Made by a program: the position numbers and the translations under genes
From: Winslowiella toletana
GTDB taxonomy: Bacteria; Pseudomonadota; Gammaproteobacteria; Enterobacterales; Enterobacteriaceae
Direction of reading: 5' to 3'
DNA length: 64,000 bases
Assembly (NCBI RefSeq): GCF_017875465.1
Contig: NZ_JAGGMQ010000002.1
Span: 62,001 to 126,000, forward strand
The notes under the pieces: generated by a model
Databases searched by the model: none
What the model saw: only the letters and a program-made list of their open reading frames with translations
Told to the model about the DNA's origin: nothing
Shown: positions 7,740 through 17,161 of the stretch, one piece after another
Position numbering within the stretch: position 1 is the first letter of the stretch
Layout: every line of letters starts with the position of its first letter

Positions 7740-9519
7740 GATAAAAGATAAGATAATCTTGGTAGTATATTCGGTCTCTCTGCTGCTTCGTTCGTCTCCG
7801 AAGCTTTCTTTGCTTTTTATGGTTTTAATCACAATTCAGGGTCTCCTGCCGACGTTGAGTGTGATGACAAGTATCCATCTTGGAAACGTCATCAGCAGTG
7901 ATGATCGTACCGGTTTAACAACCATTGCCATATTGTGGGCGCTGACTTTCGTCATCCCCGGGATTCTCTCGCCGATTATCAGCACACTACAGAGTATCCT
8001 TAACTCCAAAGCTACTTTTCTGACACAAAGGAAAATAATGGAGGCAGCCTGCCGCATTGATGATTTAATGCTGATTGAATCTCCTGAACTTCATGACGAC
8101 CTGGAAGTACTGTCCCGTGAAGCGGCGCACCGCCCGCTCAACCTGCTGGTCAATCTGATCGATATATTTAGAGGGACCCTGACGCTGCTCAGCCTTTCAT
8201 TGGTTCTGGCTTCAGTAGTATGGTGGTTGCCGCTGGCGTTCCTGCTCCCGCTCATTCCCGTGACGTTCGCTGTAGCGTATTCGCAGATAGATATCTTCAA
8301 AGCGATGCTCGGGAAAGGGATGCCTGCGAGGAGGATCAAATATTTTCTCTCCGTTTTGCTGGACGTGAAACTTGCAAAAGAAATACGGCTCTTTAACCTT
8401 TCCGCTTTTTTCCTTGATAAACATCAACAAGCTTTCAATGAACTTGAAGACGAACTCAATAAGGTACGAAAGAAACAGTTGATGCGTCCGCAGCCCTGGA
8501 ATCTGCTTTACCTGATCTGTGCACTGGGCATGATGTTCTGGTTTGTAAATTATCTCACAACCGGGAAAATCACTGTAGGAGGGTTACTGGGGACTATCCA
8601 GTCCATTTCCTTCTTTGGTCTTTCCTGTCAATGGATGGTGTACTCTTTTGCTAGTGTGGGTGTCTGTTTTGGTTTTTTTGCTCGGCTAAAGTCTCTCGAG
8701 GCCGTAGCTGACATACCTAAGTTGGGCATAAAAGAAGAATGGCTGGAGCCGATAAAAGAGATTCGGTTTGAAGACGTGTCATTTGCATATCAGCCAGGCA
8801 ATTTCGTACTGAAAAACATTAATCTCACTCTTCGCGCTGGCGACCATCTCGCTATAGTGGGTGAAAACGGCGCGGGTAAAAGCACGCTGATGAAATTGCT
8901 TTGCCGACTTTATAGTCCAACCTCGGGGCGCATCACCTGCAACGGCAAGGACATCGCCGGAATTGATATTCAGCAGTGGCGCCGCCGCCTCAGTGCTGTA
9001 TTTCAGGATTTTGGACACTATAATCTCAGTATAAAAGAAAATGTCACATTCACTCATATTACTACCCCGGAAACAGAGCGGGATTTTCAAAATGCCTGTG
9101 CAAAAGCCCGTTTTTTACTTGATGCGGGGACAACACCAGACACCCTGATCGGTAAGGAATATGCTGGCACGGAACTGTCGGGCGGCCAGTGGCAGCGTTT
9201 GGCTCTCGCCCGTGCCCTGTATTCTCCTGGAGAGTTGGTTATTCTTGACGAGCCCACAAGCGCGATGGATCCCCGTGTTGAAGCAGAAATATTCCGTCAG
9301 TTCTCTTCCCTGGTTCAGGGCAAAACAGCTGTTATGGTCACTCATCGTCTTGGCGTAGTGAAGCACGCAAGTTTCCTTATTGTTCTCAGAAAAGGTGAGA
9401 TCGTTGAACGGGGAACACCGGCAGAACTGGAACAAGCACGCGGGGAATATTACTCTCTGCTGACGTTGCAAAGGGAACAATATAAGTTTGGAGAAGATAA
9501 AAATGATGAAGTGGCCTGA
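7732..9519 (+). CDS. ABC exporter, fused membrane and ATPase domains
   Basis: A 595-residue exporter half-transporter with several membrane segments in residues 20-330 and a C-terminal nucleotide-binding domain. Motifs seen: Walker A GENGAGKST, Q-loop VFQDF, signature LSGGQWQRL, Walker B LVILDEPTSA and H-loop VTHRLG. No N-terminal C39 peptidase domain is present, so it would export without cleaving the leader. The ATG at 7732 has GGAG upstream and overlaps the stop of the esterase-like gene by 8 bases. It most likely exports the modified peptide and may contribute to self-protection. Confidence 0.85.
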   Translation: MYKIKDKIILVVYSVSLLLRSSPKLSLLFMVLITIQGLLPTLSVMTSIHLGNVISSDDRTGLTTIAILWALTFVIPGILSPIISTLQSILNSKATFLTQRKIMEAACRIDDLMLIESPELHDDLEVLSREAAHRPLNLLVNLIDIFRGTLTLLSLSLVLASVVWWLPLAFLLPLIPVTFAVAYSQIDIFKAMLGKGMPARRIKYFLSVLLDVKLAKEIRLFNLSAFFLDKHQQAFNELEDELNKVRKKQLMRPQPWNLLYLICALGMMFWFVNYLTTGKITVGGLLGTIQSISFFGLSCQWMVYSFASVGVCFGFFARLKSLEAVADIPKLGIKEEWLEPIKEIRFEDVSFAYQPGNFVLKNINLTLRAGDHLAIVGENGAGKSTLMKLLCRLYSPTSGRITCNGKDIAGIDIQQWRRRLSAVFQDFGHYNLSIKENVTFTHITTPETERDFQNACAKARFLLDAGTTPDTLIGKEYAGTELSGGQWQRLALARALYSPGELVILDEPTSAMDPRVEAEIFRQFSSLVQGKTAVMVTHRLGVVKHASFLIVLRKGEIVERGTPAELEQARGEYYSLLTLQREQYKFGEDKNDEVA

Positions 9520-10198
9520 CATAATGCGCCTTCTCACCGATATAAGAAGCATTCTGATGCTGATGTGCATGTTCTGGGTGATGCCGGGACAGGCAAGAGA
9601 ATACGTCGCTGATAAAGATTATTTCGAACTGCCTGATACTGTTACGGGCGTACCTGACGTGTTGAGCTATTTTTCTTTCAACTGTCCGCACTGCTATTAT
9701 TTCGAAATGAAATCCAATATTAACAATTTTATTGTTGCTTCACTCCCTAATGGTACGACCTTTGAACGTTATCATGCATCAAGAATTGGCGCTTCAGGCC
9801 GTGATTTGACCCGTGCCTGGGCCGTAGCAGTTTTCCTTCATAAACAGACTGAAATGACACCTATTCTGTTCAGGGCGATGCAGCAGTCACACTCTGTACA
9901 AAGTGAAACTGACCTTCAGAAATTATTTATTGATCAAGGTATTTCTGTTGATAAAATAAAAACGCTATGGAATTCCACAGAAATTACTGCCTCTGTAAAC
10001 CGCCAGGACAGGCTGGCTGAACAACTGGGCTTAAGATTCGTGCCAGCCTTCTTCGTTAGGGGAAAATATCTGGTGAATAATATGGCGCTCGACACTTCCA
10101 CAGATGAGAGTTTTGAGAAAGACTATGCTGGTGTTATCCAGTATCTGCTGAATAAAAAGCCAGCTGTCGCCGGAAATGCTTCAGGTGCTCATCCGTGA
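9503..10198 (+). CDS. DsbA-like periplasmic thiol oxidoreductase in RiPP-like operon
   Basis: A 231-residue protein with a signal peptide (about residues 9-33), a thioredoxin-fold active site CPHC at Cys61/Cys64, and the cis-proline loop RFVPAFFV. CPHC is the motif of the strong oxidase DsbA. The start at 9503 has GGAG ten bases before it and overlaps the ABC transporter by 17 bases, so it is co-translated with the cluster. A likely role is forming or isomerising disulfides among the three cysteines of the precursor after export; this is inferred from position. Confidence 0.8.
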   Translation: MMKWPDIMRLLTDIRSILMLMCMFWVMPGQAREYVADKDYFELPDTVTGVPDVLSYFSFNCPHCYYFEMKSNINNFIVASLPNGTTFERYHASRIGASGRDLTRAWAVAVFLHKQTEMTPILFRAMQQSHSVQSETDLQKLFIDQGISVDKIKTLWNSTEITASVNRQDRLAEQLGLRFVPAFFVRGKYLVNNMALDTSTDESFEKDYAGVIQYLLNKKPAVAGNASGAHP

Positions 10199-10216
10199 AA
10201 TGAAAGGAGGGAGCCG

Positions 10217-10545
10217 ATGATATCTCCCCACATGCTCACTTATCTGGCTGGTTTCCGGCATCACTGATATGAAAAACGGCTTCAACGGCCTGGCATCATA
10301 AGGTGCAGAACACGCTTAGCACTGACACGTTCGGCGGCCACCTGTTCATTTTCCGTGGTCGCCGCGGCTACATTATATCGAAGCGGCTTATATGTCGCAC
10401 GCCAGTAGAAAAATCCACGACGTTCACGTCCGCACCCCAACTGATATTACCACCGAGGCGCTGAAGCGCATCGGTGAGCTGTACTCCATCGAAGCGGAGA
10501 TACGTGGCAGCCCTGCAAAGGAGAGACTGGCGGTCCGTAAAACCG
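10217..10545 (+). pseudogene. IS66-family remnant (tnpB and tnpC pieces fused)
   Basis: From ATG 10217 the sequence follows IS66 TnpB (IWLVSGITDMKNGFNGLA, then a frameshifted [20 protein letters not shown]), and from about 10376 jumps into the middle of TnpC ([20 protein letters not shown], continuing through [11 protein letters not shown]). The rest of both genes is missing. It is about 75-85% similar by eye to the corresponding parts of the IS66 element at 13504-16120, so it came from a related but different element. It marks the right border of the RiPP-like cluster. Confidence 0.8.
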
Positions 10546-10560
10546 AGTCCGCGATCTGTT

Positions 10561-10837
10561 GCCATTGAAGGTAGACCTTACCTCGGCTTGAACGTTAATA
10601 CGGTCTAAATGCGATGCTTACCTTCGACCGCGAATGATCGCTTTAACAATACAATGGGCAGGGCGGTCAGAGCGAGGAACGAACAGCCTGAGCGGCGTGG
10701 CCGTCATGGGGTAAAGGTTCTGGCGGTATGGCCGATACTCACTGATACTGTCGGCGCGATTGTAAGTACATCCGATGGCCTTGCCTTTTCCGTTGTGGAT
10801 ACTATGACTGGCCCTTTATGACTCAGGCCGGTCTTTT
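10561..10837. other. gap without recognised features
   Basis: About 280 bases between the IS66 remnant and the thiol oxidoreductase gene. A 70-codon open frame on the plus strand has no recognisable protein character. A short T-rich hairpin-like stretch near 10815-10840 could end transcription. Confidence 0.3.
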
Positions 10838-11635
10838 TTATCCTTTCTCTGCCCGGGCAATGGCCTGCTGCATAACCTGTTCGCTGACCACGCCCGGGAT
10901 AACCGTGGTGTTATCCTGTGTGGCGTTCTCAGCAGGCATCACGATAATGCCCGGCGTCCCCGTAAGGCCCAGCATCTCAGCCAGGTCAGCATTGTTCTCA
11001 ATAATCTGGTCGGAGGCAGCATTACTATCGTCTGAAGCGTTACCTGCACCGGCAGCAACGGCGGCTTTCTCAATATCTTCTGCCGTCAGTTTCCCTTCGT
11101 TATGCCCGGTCTGGTAAATGCCGTTGTGAAACGCCATGTACGTATCTGCGCCGTGTTTCCTGTAAATGCTAAGGCCGCGGCGTGATGCCTGCTCTGATTC
11201 CGGATAACGGGCGGCAAAAATGGTCCAGTCCCGGAATGCAAAGCGCACGCCGGCGTTTGCAGCCATCACCTTTTCCATCACCGGCGCCATCATGCTGCAG
11301 GCGATACATTCATAGTCAAAGAACTCAGTCACGATAACCTTTGAGTCAGCCGGCCCTTTCACGGGAACGCCATCAAGCTGCATCAGCAGCCGGTGTGTTT
11401 TCAGCGCTGACTGCACATAAGTTTGCTGCTGCATTGCCTGTTGCCGCGCCTGTAGCTTTTTGCTCACCTCTATGAGCACGTCCGGGTGCGCGACCAGATA
11501 GTCCGCCGCAATCTCGCCGATACGGGCCTGTTGTTCGGGGCTAAAAGTTTCCGCGCCGGTCGCGCCGGACTGTACTGAAAACAACGAGGTGCTCATGGCC
11601 AGCGCAAAGGTGGCCATCTTAAGGGTCTGTTTCAT
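10838..11635 (-). CDS. periplasmic DsbA/DsbG-family thiol-disulfide protein
   Basis: A 265-residue secreted protein with an N-terminal signal peptide ending near ATGAETF, a Gln-rich helical linker (residues 60-85) and a thioredoxin domain with active site C-I-A-C in FFDYECIACSMM. The cis-proline loop is TGTPGI. The helical region before the catalytic domain is typical of Com1/ScsC-like or DsbG-like disulfide isomerases. It stands alone, between an IS66 remnant and a divergent GST gene. It is unlike the DsbA-like protein of the RiPP-like operon, so the two are not recent duplicates. Confidence 0.8.
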   Translation of the reverse strand: MKQTLKMATFALAMSTSLFSVQSGATGAETFSPEQQARIGEIAADYLVAHPDVLIEVSKKLQARQQAMQQQTYVQSALKTHRLLMQLDGVPVKGPADSKVIVTEFFDYECIACSMMAPVMEKVMAANAGVRFAFRDWTIFAARYPESEQASRRGLSIYRKHGADTYMAFHNGIYQTGHNEGKLTAEDIEKAAVAAGAGNASDDSNAASDQIIENNADLAEMLGLTGTPGIIVMPAENATQDNTTVIPGVVSEQVMQQAIARAEKG

Positions 11636-11832
11636 GATTTATCTCATATGCGTAACCGTCACATACAGACCGTATTAAGTTTTGTATTGCATTTTTACGG
11701 TAGATGGTGGTTCATCATGTAGCCGTTGAATTTGTGAGTAATGCACTGGTAAGTTGAATGAGCAGGTAGATGCAACGCTTAACGAGCTGCAGCAAAACCT
11801 TATACGTAATAACCGCGAAAGGAATAACGAGC

Positions 11833-12471
11833 ATGCTTGAAGTCTGGGGAAGAAAGACCTCGTCCAATGTGCAGGCATTGATGTGGTGCATAGGTGAACT
11901 CAATTTACCTTATCAGCGGTATGATATTGGTCACCGATTTGGTGGTACAGATACACCCGATTTTTACGCTCTCAACCCAAACAGGACCATACCTGTCCTC
12001 AGGGATGGTCATCACAAACCATTATGGGAAACCGGCGCGATCCTGAGATATTTAGCTAACTGTTACGCGAAAGGAAGCTTCTGGCCATCTGATGTATTTG
12101 ACAGAGCGGATGTTGATCGTTGGATGGAGTGGTCGAAATTGAATGCTGCGCTTCTCTTTACTGCGCCGATTTTCTGGCGGGTTGTTCGAACTCCTTCTCA
12201 TGAGCGTGACAACAACGCGATTAAAATCGCTGTGAACGCCTTAGAGAAGAAACTTGTGATTGCAGAAGAGCAACTTATGTCCCATCCATTTTTGGCCGGG
12301 GATGCATTTACTCTCGCAGATATTCAGTTTGGGCATGTGTTATATCGATACTACGACATAAATATTGACCGAATGCCACTACCAAACCTTGATGCCTATT
12401 ATTCTCGATTAAAAGAGCGACCAGCTTTCCGTGAACACGTAATGGTGTCCTATGATGAGTTAAGGGCTTAA
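11833..12471 (+). CDS. glutathione S-transferase family protein
   Basis: A 212-residue protein with an N-terminal thioredoxin-like GST domain (LEVWGRKTSSNVQALMWC, then NPNRTIPVL with the conserved cis-proline and ETGAILRYL) and an all-helical C-terminal domain with the N-capping motif FTLADI. It would conjugate glutathione to electrophiles or act as a reductase. The ATG at 11833 is chosen because the GST fold begins immediately after it; the upstream extension has no homology. No operon partner is evident; a LysE exporter converges on it. Confidence 0.85.
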   Translation: MLEVWGRKTSSNVQALMWCIGELNLPYQRYDIGHRFGGTDTPDFYALNPNRTIPVLRDGHHKPLWETGAILRYLANCYAKGSFWPSDVFDRADVDRWMEWSKLNAALLFTAPIFWRVVRTPSHERDNNAIKIAVNALEKKLVIAEEQLMSHPFLAGDAFTLADIQFGHVLYRYYDINIDRMPLPNLDAYYSRLKERPAFREHVMVSYDELRA

Positions 12472-12631
12472 AAAATCAGGCTATATCGCGACAGTTTCTG
12501 CTGCCTGCCGGGAGGCTGTGGACTTCAGATAGAATGTCAGTAATACATCCTGATGGTATTCAGCCAGCAACTGAACCGGCTTATTGATGCCTGAAAAGTC
12601 AGATTCCGGAAGGAATGATTGCAGTCTGAGA

Positions 12632-12667
12632 GACCACATTGACTAATGAATATTAGTCAATGTGGTC
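12632..12667. terminator. long perfect inverted repeat between convergent genes
   Basis: A perfect 16-bp stem, GACCACATTGACTAAT, with a four-base loop (GAAT) and its exact complement. It lies between the 3' ends of the GST and LysE genes, which transcribe toward each other. There is no U tract on either side, so it may be a processing signal or a mobile-element relic rather than a simple terminator. Confidence 0.5.
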
Positions 12668-12740
12668 ATTACCATTACATTAAGGGGAGTCTGGAGACCC
12701 ATATATTCGGGTTGAATTCTGATTTCTATATTTCAGACTT

Positions 12741-13361
12741 TTATTTGCTACTGGCGGCAAGTCTTACCGCGAAGAAAACAAACAATCCGCCTGTCGATAT
12801 ATCCATCCACCTGATAACTCTTCCATTTTTTAATAAATTCGAAGCGAAGCGGGTGGTCATGATTAAGATGAGCGACCATAATGTACCTATCAGAACATGT
12901 ATGGATACAAGTAAAAAGGTCCAGATAAACGGTGAGTGTCCGGAGGGTATAAATTGTGGCAAAAATGACACGTAGAAGATGCCCATTTTGGGATTAAGAA
13001 CGTTGCCGAGCATACCTCTTAAAAACCAGTTTTCTGAAGCATGGACTTGATCATCTGACAGACGAAAACTGGAACGGGGACGGAAGAGCAGTAACACTCC
13101 GATGTAGCACAGATAACCAGCTCCGCACCATTTGAGAAGAGAATACGCGACTTCCGATACAGCAAGCACGGCTCCGAGACCAAACGCGACAATCGCCCCC
13201 CAGATATAACAGCCTGTGTCTATACCAAGAGCGGCCTGAAATGCCTTCTTACCACCTTCAGCAGAGGCGGTTCGTAGTATTAATGCTGTATCGAGCCCGG
13301 GGGTAAGTGTCAGAAGAAGGGCGGTAAAAGAGTAAGCCAGAAGCGCATCTGAAACAGACAT
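12741..13361 (-). CDS. LysE/RhtB-family amino-acid exporter
   Basis: A 206-residue inner-membrane protein with about six hydrophobic segments and the family signature near the N terminus (LTPGLDTALILRTA). NPKMGIFYVSFLPQFI is the second hallmark motif. It is expected to export amino acids, homoserine lactones or related small molecules. GGAG precedes the ATG at 13361. A broken relative of its C-terminal third lies at 4520-4834 and another family member at 63326, so this plasmid has three members. Confidence 0.85.
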   Translation of the reverse strand: MSVSDALLAYSFTALLLTLTPGLDTALILRTASAEGGKKAFQAALGIDTGCYIWGAIVAFGLGAVLAVSEVAYSLLKWCGAGYLCYIGVLLLFRPRSSFRLSDDQVHASENWFLRGMLGNVLNPKMGIFYVSFLPQFIPSGHSPFIWTFLLVSIHVLIGTLWSLILIMTTRFASNLLKNGRVIRWMDISTGGLFVFFAVRLAASSK

Positions 13362-13503
13362 TTTCTTTCTCCGAAAGCGAGGATTCTATTGAAATAGAAA
13401 CAGCTTATCAAGCAAGGTTTTACTTTCAATAAGATGCAGAAAATGTCTTAGTCACGAACGTCTGACTGAATTTAAATTTATGTTTTTCGCCGGCTTTCTA
13501 AGA

Positions 13504-15072
13504 TCAAATCTGGTGATTCGTATTCCAGGGTAACAGATTACGCAGCTGGTTTACCGGCCAGTCCTGGATATGAGCAATGACATAGCGAAGCCACGCCTCC
13601 GGCTCCACGCCGTTCAGACGGCAGGTTCCGATCAGCGAATACAATACGGCTGCTCGTTCGCCTCCGCTGTCTGATCCCGCAAATAGCCAATTTTTGCGGC
13701 CAAGCGCTACGCCACGAAGAGCGTTCTCTGCAATATTGTTGTCGATTTCCACCCATCCGTTACGGCAGCACAGGTTCAGCGCATCCCACTGCTTAAGCAT
13801 ATACATGAATGCCTTCGCCGTATCCGAGTGACGGGATAGCACCTTCATCTGCGCCTGTATCCAGTCGTACAGCGACTGCATAAGCGCGACGGTCCGCCCT
13901 TTCCGGACCGCCAGTCGTTTCTCTGCCGGACTGCCGCGGATCTCCGCCTCGATGGCATACAGTTCACCGATGCGCTTCAGCGCTTCGGTTGTTATGTCGG
14001 TCGGGGTACGGACATGAACGTCGTGGATTTTTCGCCGGGCATGCGCCATGCAGGCGGCTTCGATAATGCGGCCGTCTTCGTACAGCGCGTTATAACCACC
14101 GTAAGCATCTGCCTGCAGGATACCGCTGTACCCGGCAAGGTGTTGCTGAGGATGCATTCCCTTACGGTCCGGTGAGTACGCAAACCAGACCGCCGGTGGC
14201 AGTTGCGAACCCGCGTTGCGGTCATCCCGTACGTACACCCACAGCCGTGCCGTGCGGGTTTTGCCGCTGCCCGGCTCCTGAACAGGCACCGGGATATCGT
14301 CGGTGTGCACTTTGCCCGGCATCAGCACGTACTGTTTCAGCAGGTCATACAGCGGATCCAGCAGTTCGCTCACCGCGCCGGACCAGCGCCCCAGCGTGGC
14401 CCGGCTCAGCTCCACGCCCTGACGGCGGTATATCTCCGACTGACGATAGTGAGGTGTGTGCTCTGCGAACTTCGCCGTGACGATTCGGGCCAGCAGGCCG
14501 GGACCCGCGTAGCTGCGCTCGATGGGTTTTGAAGGCATGGAGGCCTGAAAGATGTGGTCACAGCGGCAGCAGGCCAGTTTGGGCCGCTGCGTTTCGATGA
14601 CCTTAAAGGCGCTGCTGATGAGCTCCAGCTGCTCCGACACGTCGCTGCCCAGCGGGCTGAGGTCCCCACCGCACGCCGGACAGGCGGTTTCTGCCGGGGA
14701 CAGTATGCGGGTTTCGCGGGGCAGTGAGGCAGGAAGTGGTTTGCGGGCGGAAGACTGGCGCAGCGGCTGCGGGAGCGCCGGGTCATGCTGCTCACCCAGC
14801 ACCTCTGCCATCTCCTCCTGCAGGGCACCGATGCGTTCCTCAGCTTCACGCACCTGGCGCGCCGTTTTCTCACGCAGCTTTTCAGAGCTTTTGCCAAACT
14901 GCATGCGCTGCAGTTTGGCAACCAGCGCTTTCAGGCGGTTAATTTCGCCGGCGTACGCCGCCACCCGCTGCGAGAGCAGACGGTTATACTCCGCCATTTT
15001 ACGAATGGTGGTCTGCTGCTCCTGCAGCTGCGCCCTGAGCCGGGCGTTTTCATCAGGGTGCGGGGTGTCCAT
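13504..15072 (-). CDS. tnpC: IS66 transposase TnpC
   Basis: A 522-residue DDE transposase of the IS66 family. Seen in order: an N-terminal coiled coil (residues 5-60, LxxQLQEQQ), a zinc-finger-like CPACGG ... CCRCDH region, and the catalytic core with HTDDIPVPV (D), [10 protein letters not shown] (D) and [13 protein letters not shown] (E). Length is normal for the family. The ATG follows the tnpB stop by 19 bases. Confidence 0.93.
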   Translation of the reverse strand: MDTPHPDENARLRAQLQEQQTTIRKMAEYNRLLSQRVAAYAGEINRLKALVAKLQRMQFGKSSEKLREKTARQVREAEERIGALQEEMAEVLGEQHDPALPQPLRQSSARKPLPASLPRETRILSPAETACPACGGDLSPLGSDVSEQLELISSAFKVIETQRPKLACCRCDHIFQASMPSKPIERSYAGPGLLARIVTAKFAEHTPHYRQSEIYRRQGVELSRATLGRWSGAVSELLDPLYDLLKQYVLMPGKVHTDDIPVPVQEPGSGKTRTARLWVYVRDDRNAGSQLPPAVWFAYSPDRKGMHPQQHLAGYSGILQADAYGGYNALYEDGRIIEAACMAHARRKIHDVHVRTPTDITTEALKRIGELYAIEAEIRGSPAEKRLAVRKGRTVALMQSLYDWIQAQMKVLSRHSDTAKAFMYMLKQWDALNLCCRNGWVEIDNNIAENALRGVALGRKNWLFAGSDSGGERAAVLYSLIGTCRLNGVEPEAWLRYVIAHIQDWPVNQLRNLLPWNTNHQI

Positions 15073-15091
15073 GAACCCACTTTACAGCAGG

Positions 15092-15439
15092 TTATATCCG
15101 CAGGCCAGGGCGTTCCGTCCGCTGCGGATGTTTCCAGTTTATGCCCTCCAGCAGCATGGACAGCTGCGCCGGCGTCAGGTGGACTTTGCCGTCGCGGGTC
15201 ACCGGCCAGACGAATTGCCCGCGCTCCAGGCGTTTGGTGAACAGGCACAGGCCGTCCCGGTCCGCCCACAGCACCTTTATCATGTCGCCCCGCCGCCCGC
15301 GAAAGATAAACAGGTGCCCGCTGAACGGGTCCGTTCGCAACGTGTTCTGCACCTTCGCCGCCAGCCCGTTGAAGCTGCAGCGCATATCTGTCACGCCAGC
15401 GACCAGCCAGATACGTGAGCCAGCCGGAAAGTTAATCAT
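15092..15439 (-). CDS. tnpB: IS66 accessory protein TnpB
   Basis: A 115-residue protein of the IS66 Orf2 (TnpB) family, needed with TnpA for IS66 transposition. Family features are [30 protein letters not shown] and KVLWADRDGLCLF. It overlaps the end of tnpA by 4 bases (ATGA), showing translational coupling. Confidence 0.93.
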   Translation of the reverse strand: MINFPAGSRIWLVAGVTDMRCSFNGLAAKVQNTLRTDPFSGHLFIFRGRRGDMIKVLWADRDGLCLFTKRLERGQFVWPVTRDGKVHLTPAQLSMLLEGINWKHPQRTERPGLRI

Positions 15440-16083
15440 GCCTCACCATCCCTGAGTTCGCTGACCATTGCACGCAGCAGCTCCGGCGTCAGTGGCCCGG
15501 TCAGGCTCAGGCTGCCGCCCGGCAGTGTCAACTTGCAACTGATGACCGGTGGCAGGTCTGCTGATACGGCCCCGTTGTGTCTGGATGGCGGCGGCAGAGG
15601 CTCCACAGTGACCGGAATGAGAGTGGCTCTGCTGGCAGGGTCCAGCAGCCCCTGTCGATGAAGGTTACGCCAGTTAAACACCAGGTTATCGTTAACACCA
15701 TGCTCCCGCGCCAGTTCTGCCACACAGGCACCCGGCTGCAGGCTCAGTTCCGCCATACGGATTTTGAACTCCAGTGGCCAGTCCGGGCGGCGTTTTTTGA
15801 CAGGCAGGTTTGTTTCAAGATTGAAGGCGTAGAGCTCCTCCTCCAGGCGCTCAGGCGTGTATTCCTCCGGCAACGGCCAGTTAATACCCGTGCGGCGAAA
15901 ACGCTTGAACATTTTATGCATAGAGGAAGTACTGATGTTCAGTTGCTCAGCGATTTCACGGTAAGTCAGGGCGTCGTTAAAGCGCAGGCTGAGTGCAGCT
16001 GTGATCCAGGGCCTTCTGGTGTAAGGCGTGTTTCTGTCCACGGTAGTGTCCATGTTCGCGAAAATGTCCATGGTAGGAAACAC
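15436..16083 (-). CDS. tnpA: IS66 accessory protein TnpA
   Basis: A 215-residue protein with two helix-turn-helix-like parts: residues 25-60 (LTYREIAEQLNIST) and the usual IS66 TnpA/InsA-type domain at about 100-145 (FKIRMAELSLQPG, VAELAREHGVNDNLVFNWR). It is longer than the common IS66 TnpA (about 130 residues) because of the N-terminal extension. A second start at 16074 is possible. It binds the element ends. Confidence 0.85.
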   Translation of the reverse strand: MFPTMDIFANMDTTVDRNTPYTRRPWITAALSLRFNDALTYREIAEQLNISTSSMHKMFKRFRRTGINWPLPEEYTPERLEEELYAFNLETNLPVKKRRPDWPLEFKIRMAELSLQPGACVAELAREHGVNDNLVFNWRNLHRQGLLDPASRATLIPVTVEPLPPPSRHNGAVSADLPPVISCKLTLPGGSLSLTGPLTPELLRAMVSELRDGEA

Positions 16084-16120
16084 GGGGAAAAATAAAAGAC
16101 GGTCTGAACGATACGCTTAC

Positions 16121-16763
16121 GGTTTTGATGCTTTAAATTTTTCAATCTTATCACCCTTTGATGTGTCCCAATTTCCAGCAGCCACTTCTAACGCTGAAAC
16201 CATTAACAACCACGCTAGATTTGGTGAGGATTCACAAATCCAAAGACTATCTTGGAAGTTGCGGGCTGACTTAATTAGTGAGTTAAAATCTTTTTCTGAA
16301 AGCTTATAAATATCGTTTATCAATCTCAACTGTGAGATTTTAATATTTTTTTTTGCTGAGGGAACTACTAAGTTTCCTTTTGGCATTAAAGGTGGTGGCG
16401 GGTTTTGCTCTGCTCTTGGACTACCATAATCAGGTGTATGATTATAATATTCTCTAACAATTGAGCCTGCATGTGCTCTTACGCCTAATTTCAAGCTAAC
16501 CAAAGCTGCGATTTCATCACTCAACCAACCGCCATGAAAGTCATCAGTATTTGCCTTTTCATCCATAAAAGACATCTTTGCTGTGTCTAAAGCAGACAAG
16601 GCTCTTACTGTTAAGGTAGGTTTTACGCCCACGGTGTCAAATGGGATCATATTTAGAAAGGAATAAACCAAATCTCCTTTAACTTCATCTGTGAATCTGC
16701 TGTCGGAGTAAATTATAAATTCAAACATTCCGAACAATTCATTCTTTGATTTAAATTGTTTAC
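16121..16763 (-). pseudogene. hypothetical gene truncated at both ends by insertion sequences
   Basis: An open frame of about 214 codons whose stop lies inside the IS66 terminal repeat and whose beginning lies inside the IS3-element terminal repeat, so both natural ends are lost. The codon use is AT-richer than the flanking IS genes. The protein is soluble, with a central basic/Pro segment (QNPPPPLMPKG) and a helical C-terminal part. I do not recognise the family. Confidence 0.7.
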
Positions 16764-16826
16764 TGAATCGCCACGGGTTTAACAGACACCTCAGAGTCAT
16801 TTAAGATGGCTTAAAGAGAGGTGCCC

Positions 16827-17105
16827 ATGAGCGGTAAGCGTTATCCCGAAGAGTTTAAAATTGAAGCAGTCAAACAGGTTATTGATCGCGGTCATTCTGT
16901 TTCCAGCGTTGCAACACGTCTCGATATCACCACCCACAGCCTTTACGCCTGGATAAAGAAGTACGGTCCGGACTCATCCACTAATAAAGAACAGTCAGAT
17001 GCTCAGGCCGAGATCCGCCGACTCCAGAAGGAGTTGAAGCGGGTTACTGACGAACGGGACATATTAAAAAAAGCCGCGGCGTACTTCGCAAAGCTGTCCG
17101 ACTGA
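16827..17105 (+). CDS. IS3-family transposase OrfA
   Basis: About 92 residues with a helix-turn-helix (SVSSVATRLDITTHSLYAWI) and a C-terminal leucine-zipper region (AEIRRLQKELKRVTDERD) used for dimerisation. The run of seven A residues at about 17065-17071 in KKAAAYF is a classical -1 frameshift site producing the OrfAB transposase. Confidence 0.92.
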   Translation: MSGKRYPEEFKIEAVKQVIDRGHSVSSVATRLDITTHSLYAWIKKYGPDSSTNKEQSDAQAEIRRLQKELKRVTDERDILKKAAAYFAKLSD

Positions 17106-17161
17106 GGTACGTCTTTATTCGTGACAACTCCCGTTGCTGGCCTGTTCGTCTGCTCTGCAGG

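Larger units (their letters stand above)
13504..16120 (-). mobile_element. IS66-family insertion sequence
   Basis: Three genes in tnpA-tnpB-tnpC order, tightly packed. The right end is marked by GTAAGCGTATCGTTCAGAC read inward from 16120. The left inverted repeat was not found within 100 bases beyond tnpC, so the element may be truncated there or the end diverged. The right end cuts into the 3' end of a gene at 16121. No target duplication could be assigned. Confidence 0.85.

Noticed and set aside
10609..10821. 70-codon open frame
   Set aside because: No ribosome site, no recognisable protein features; probably chance.
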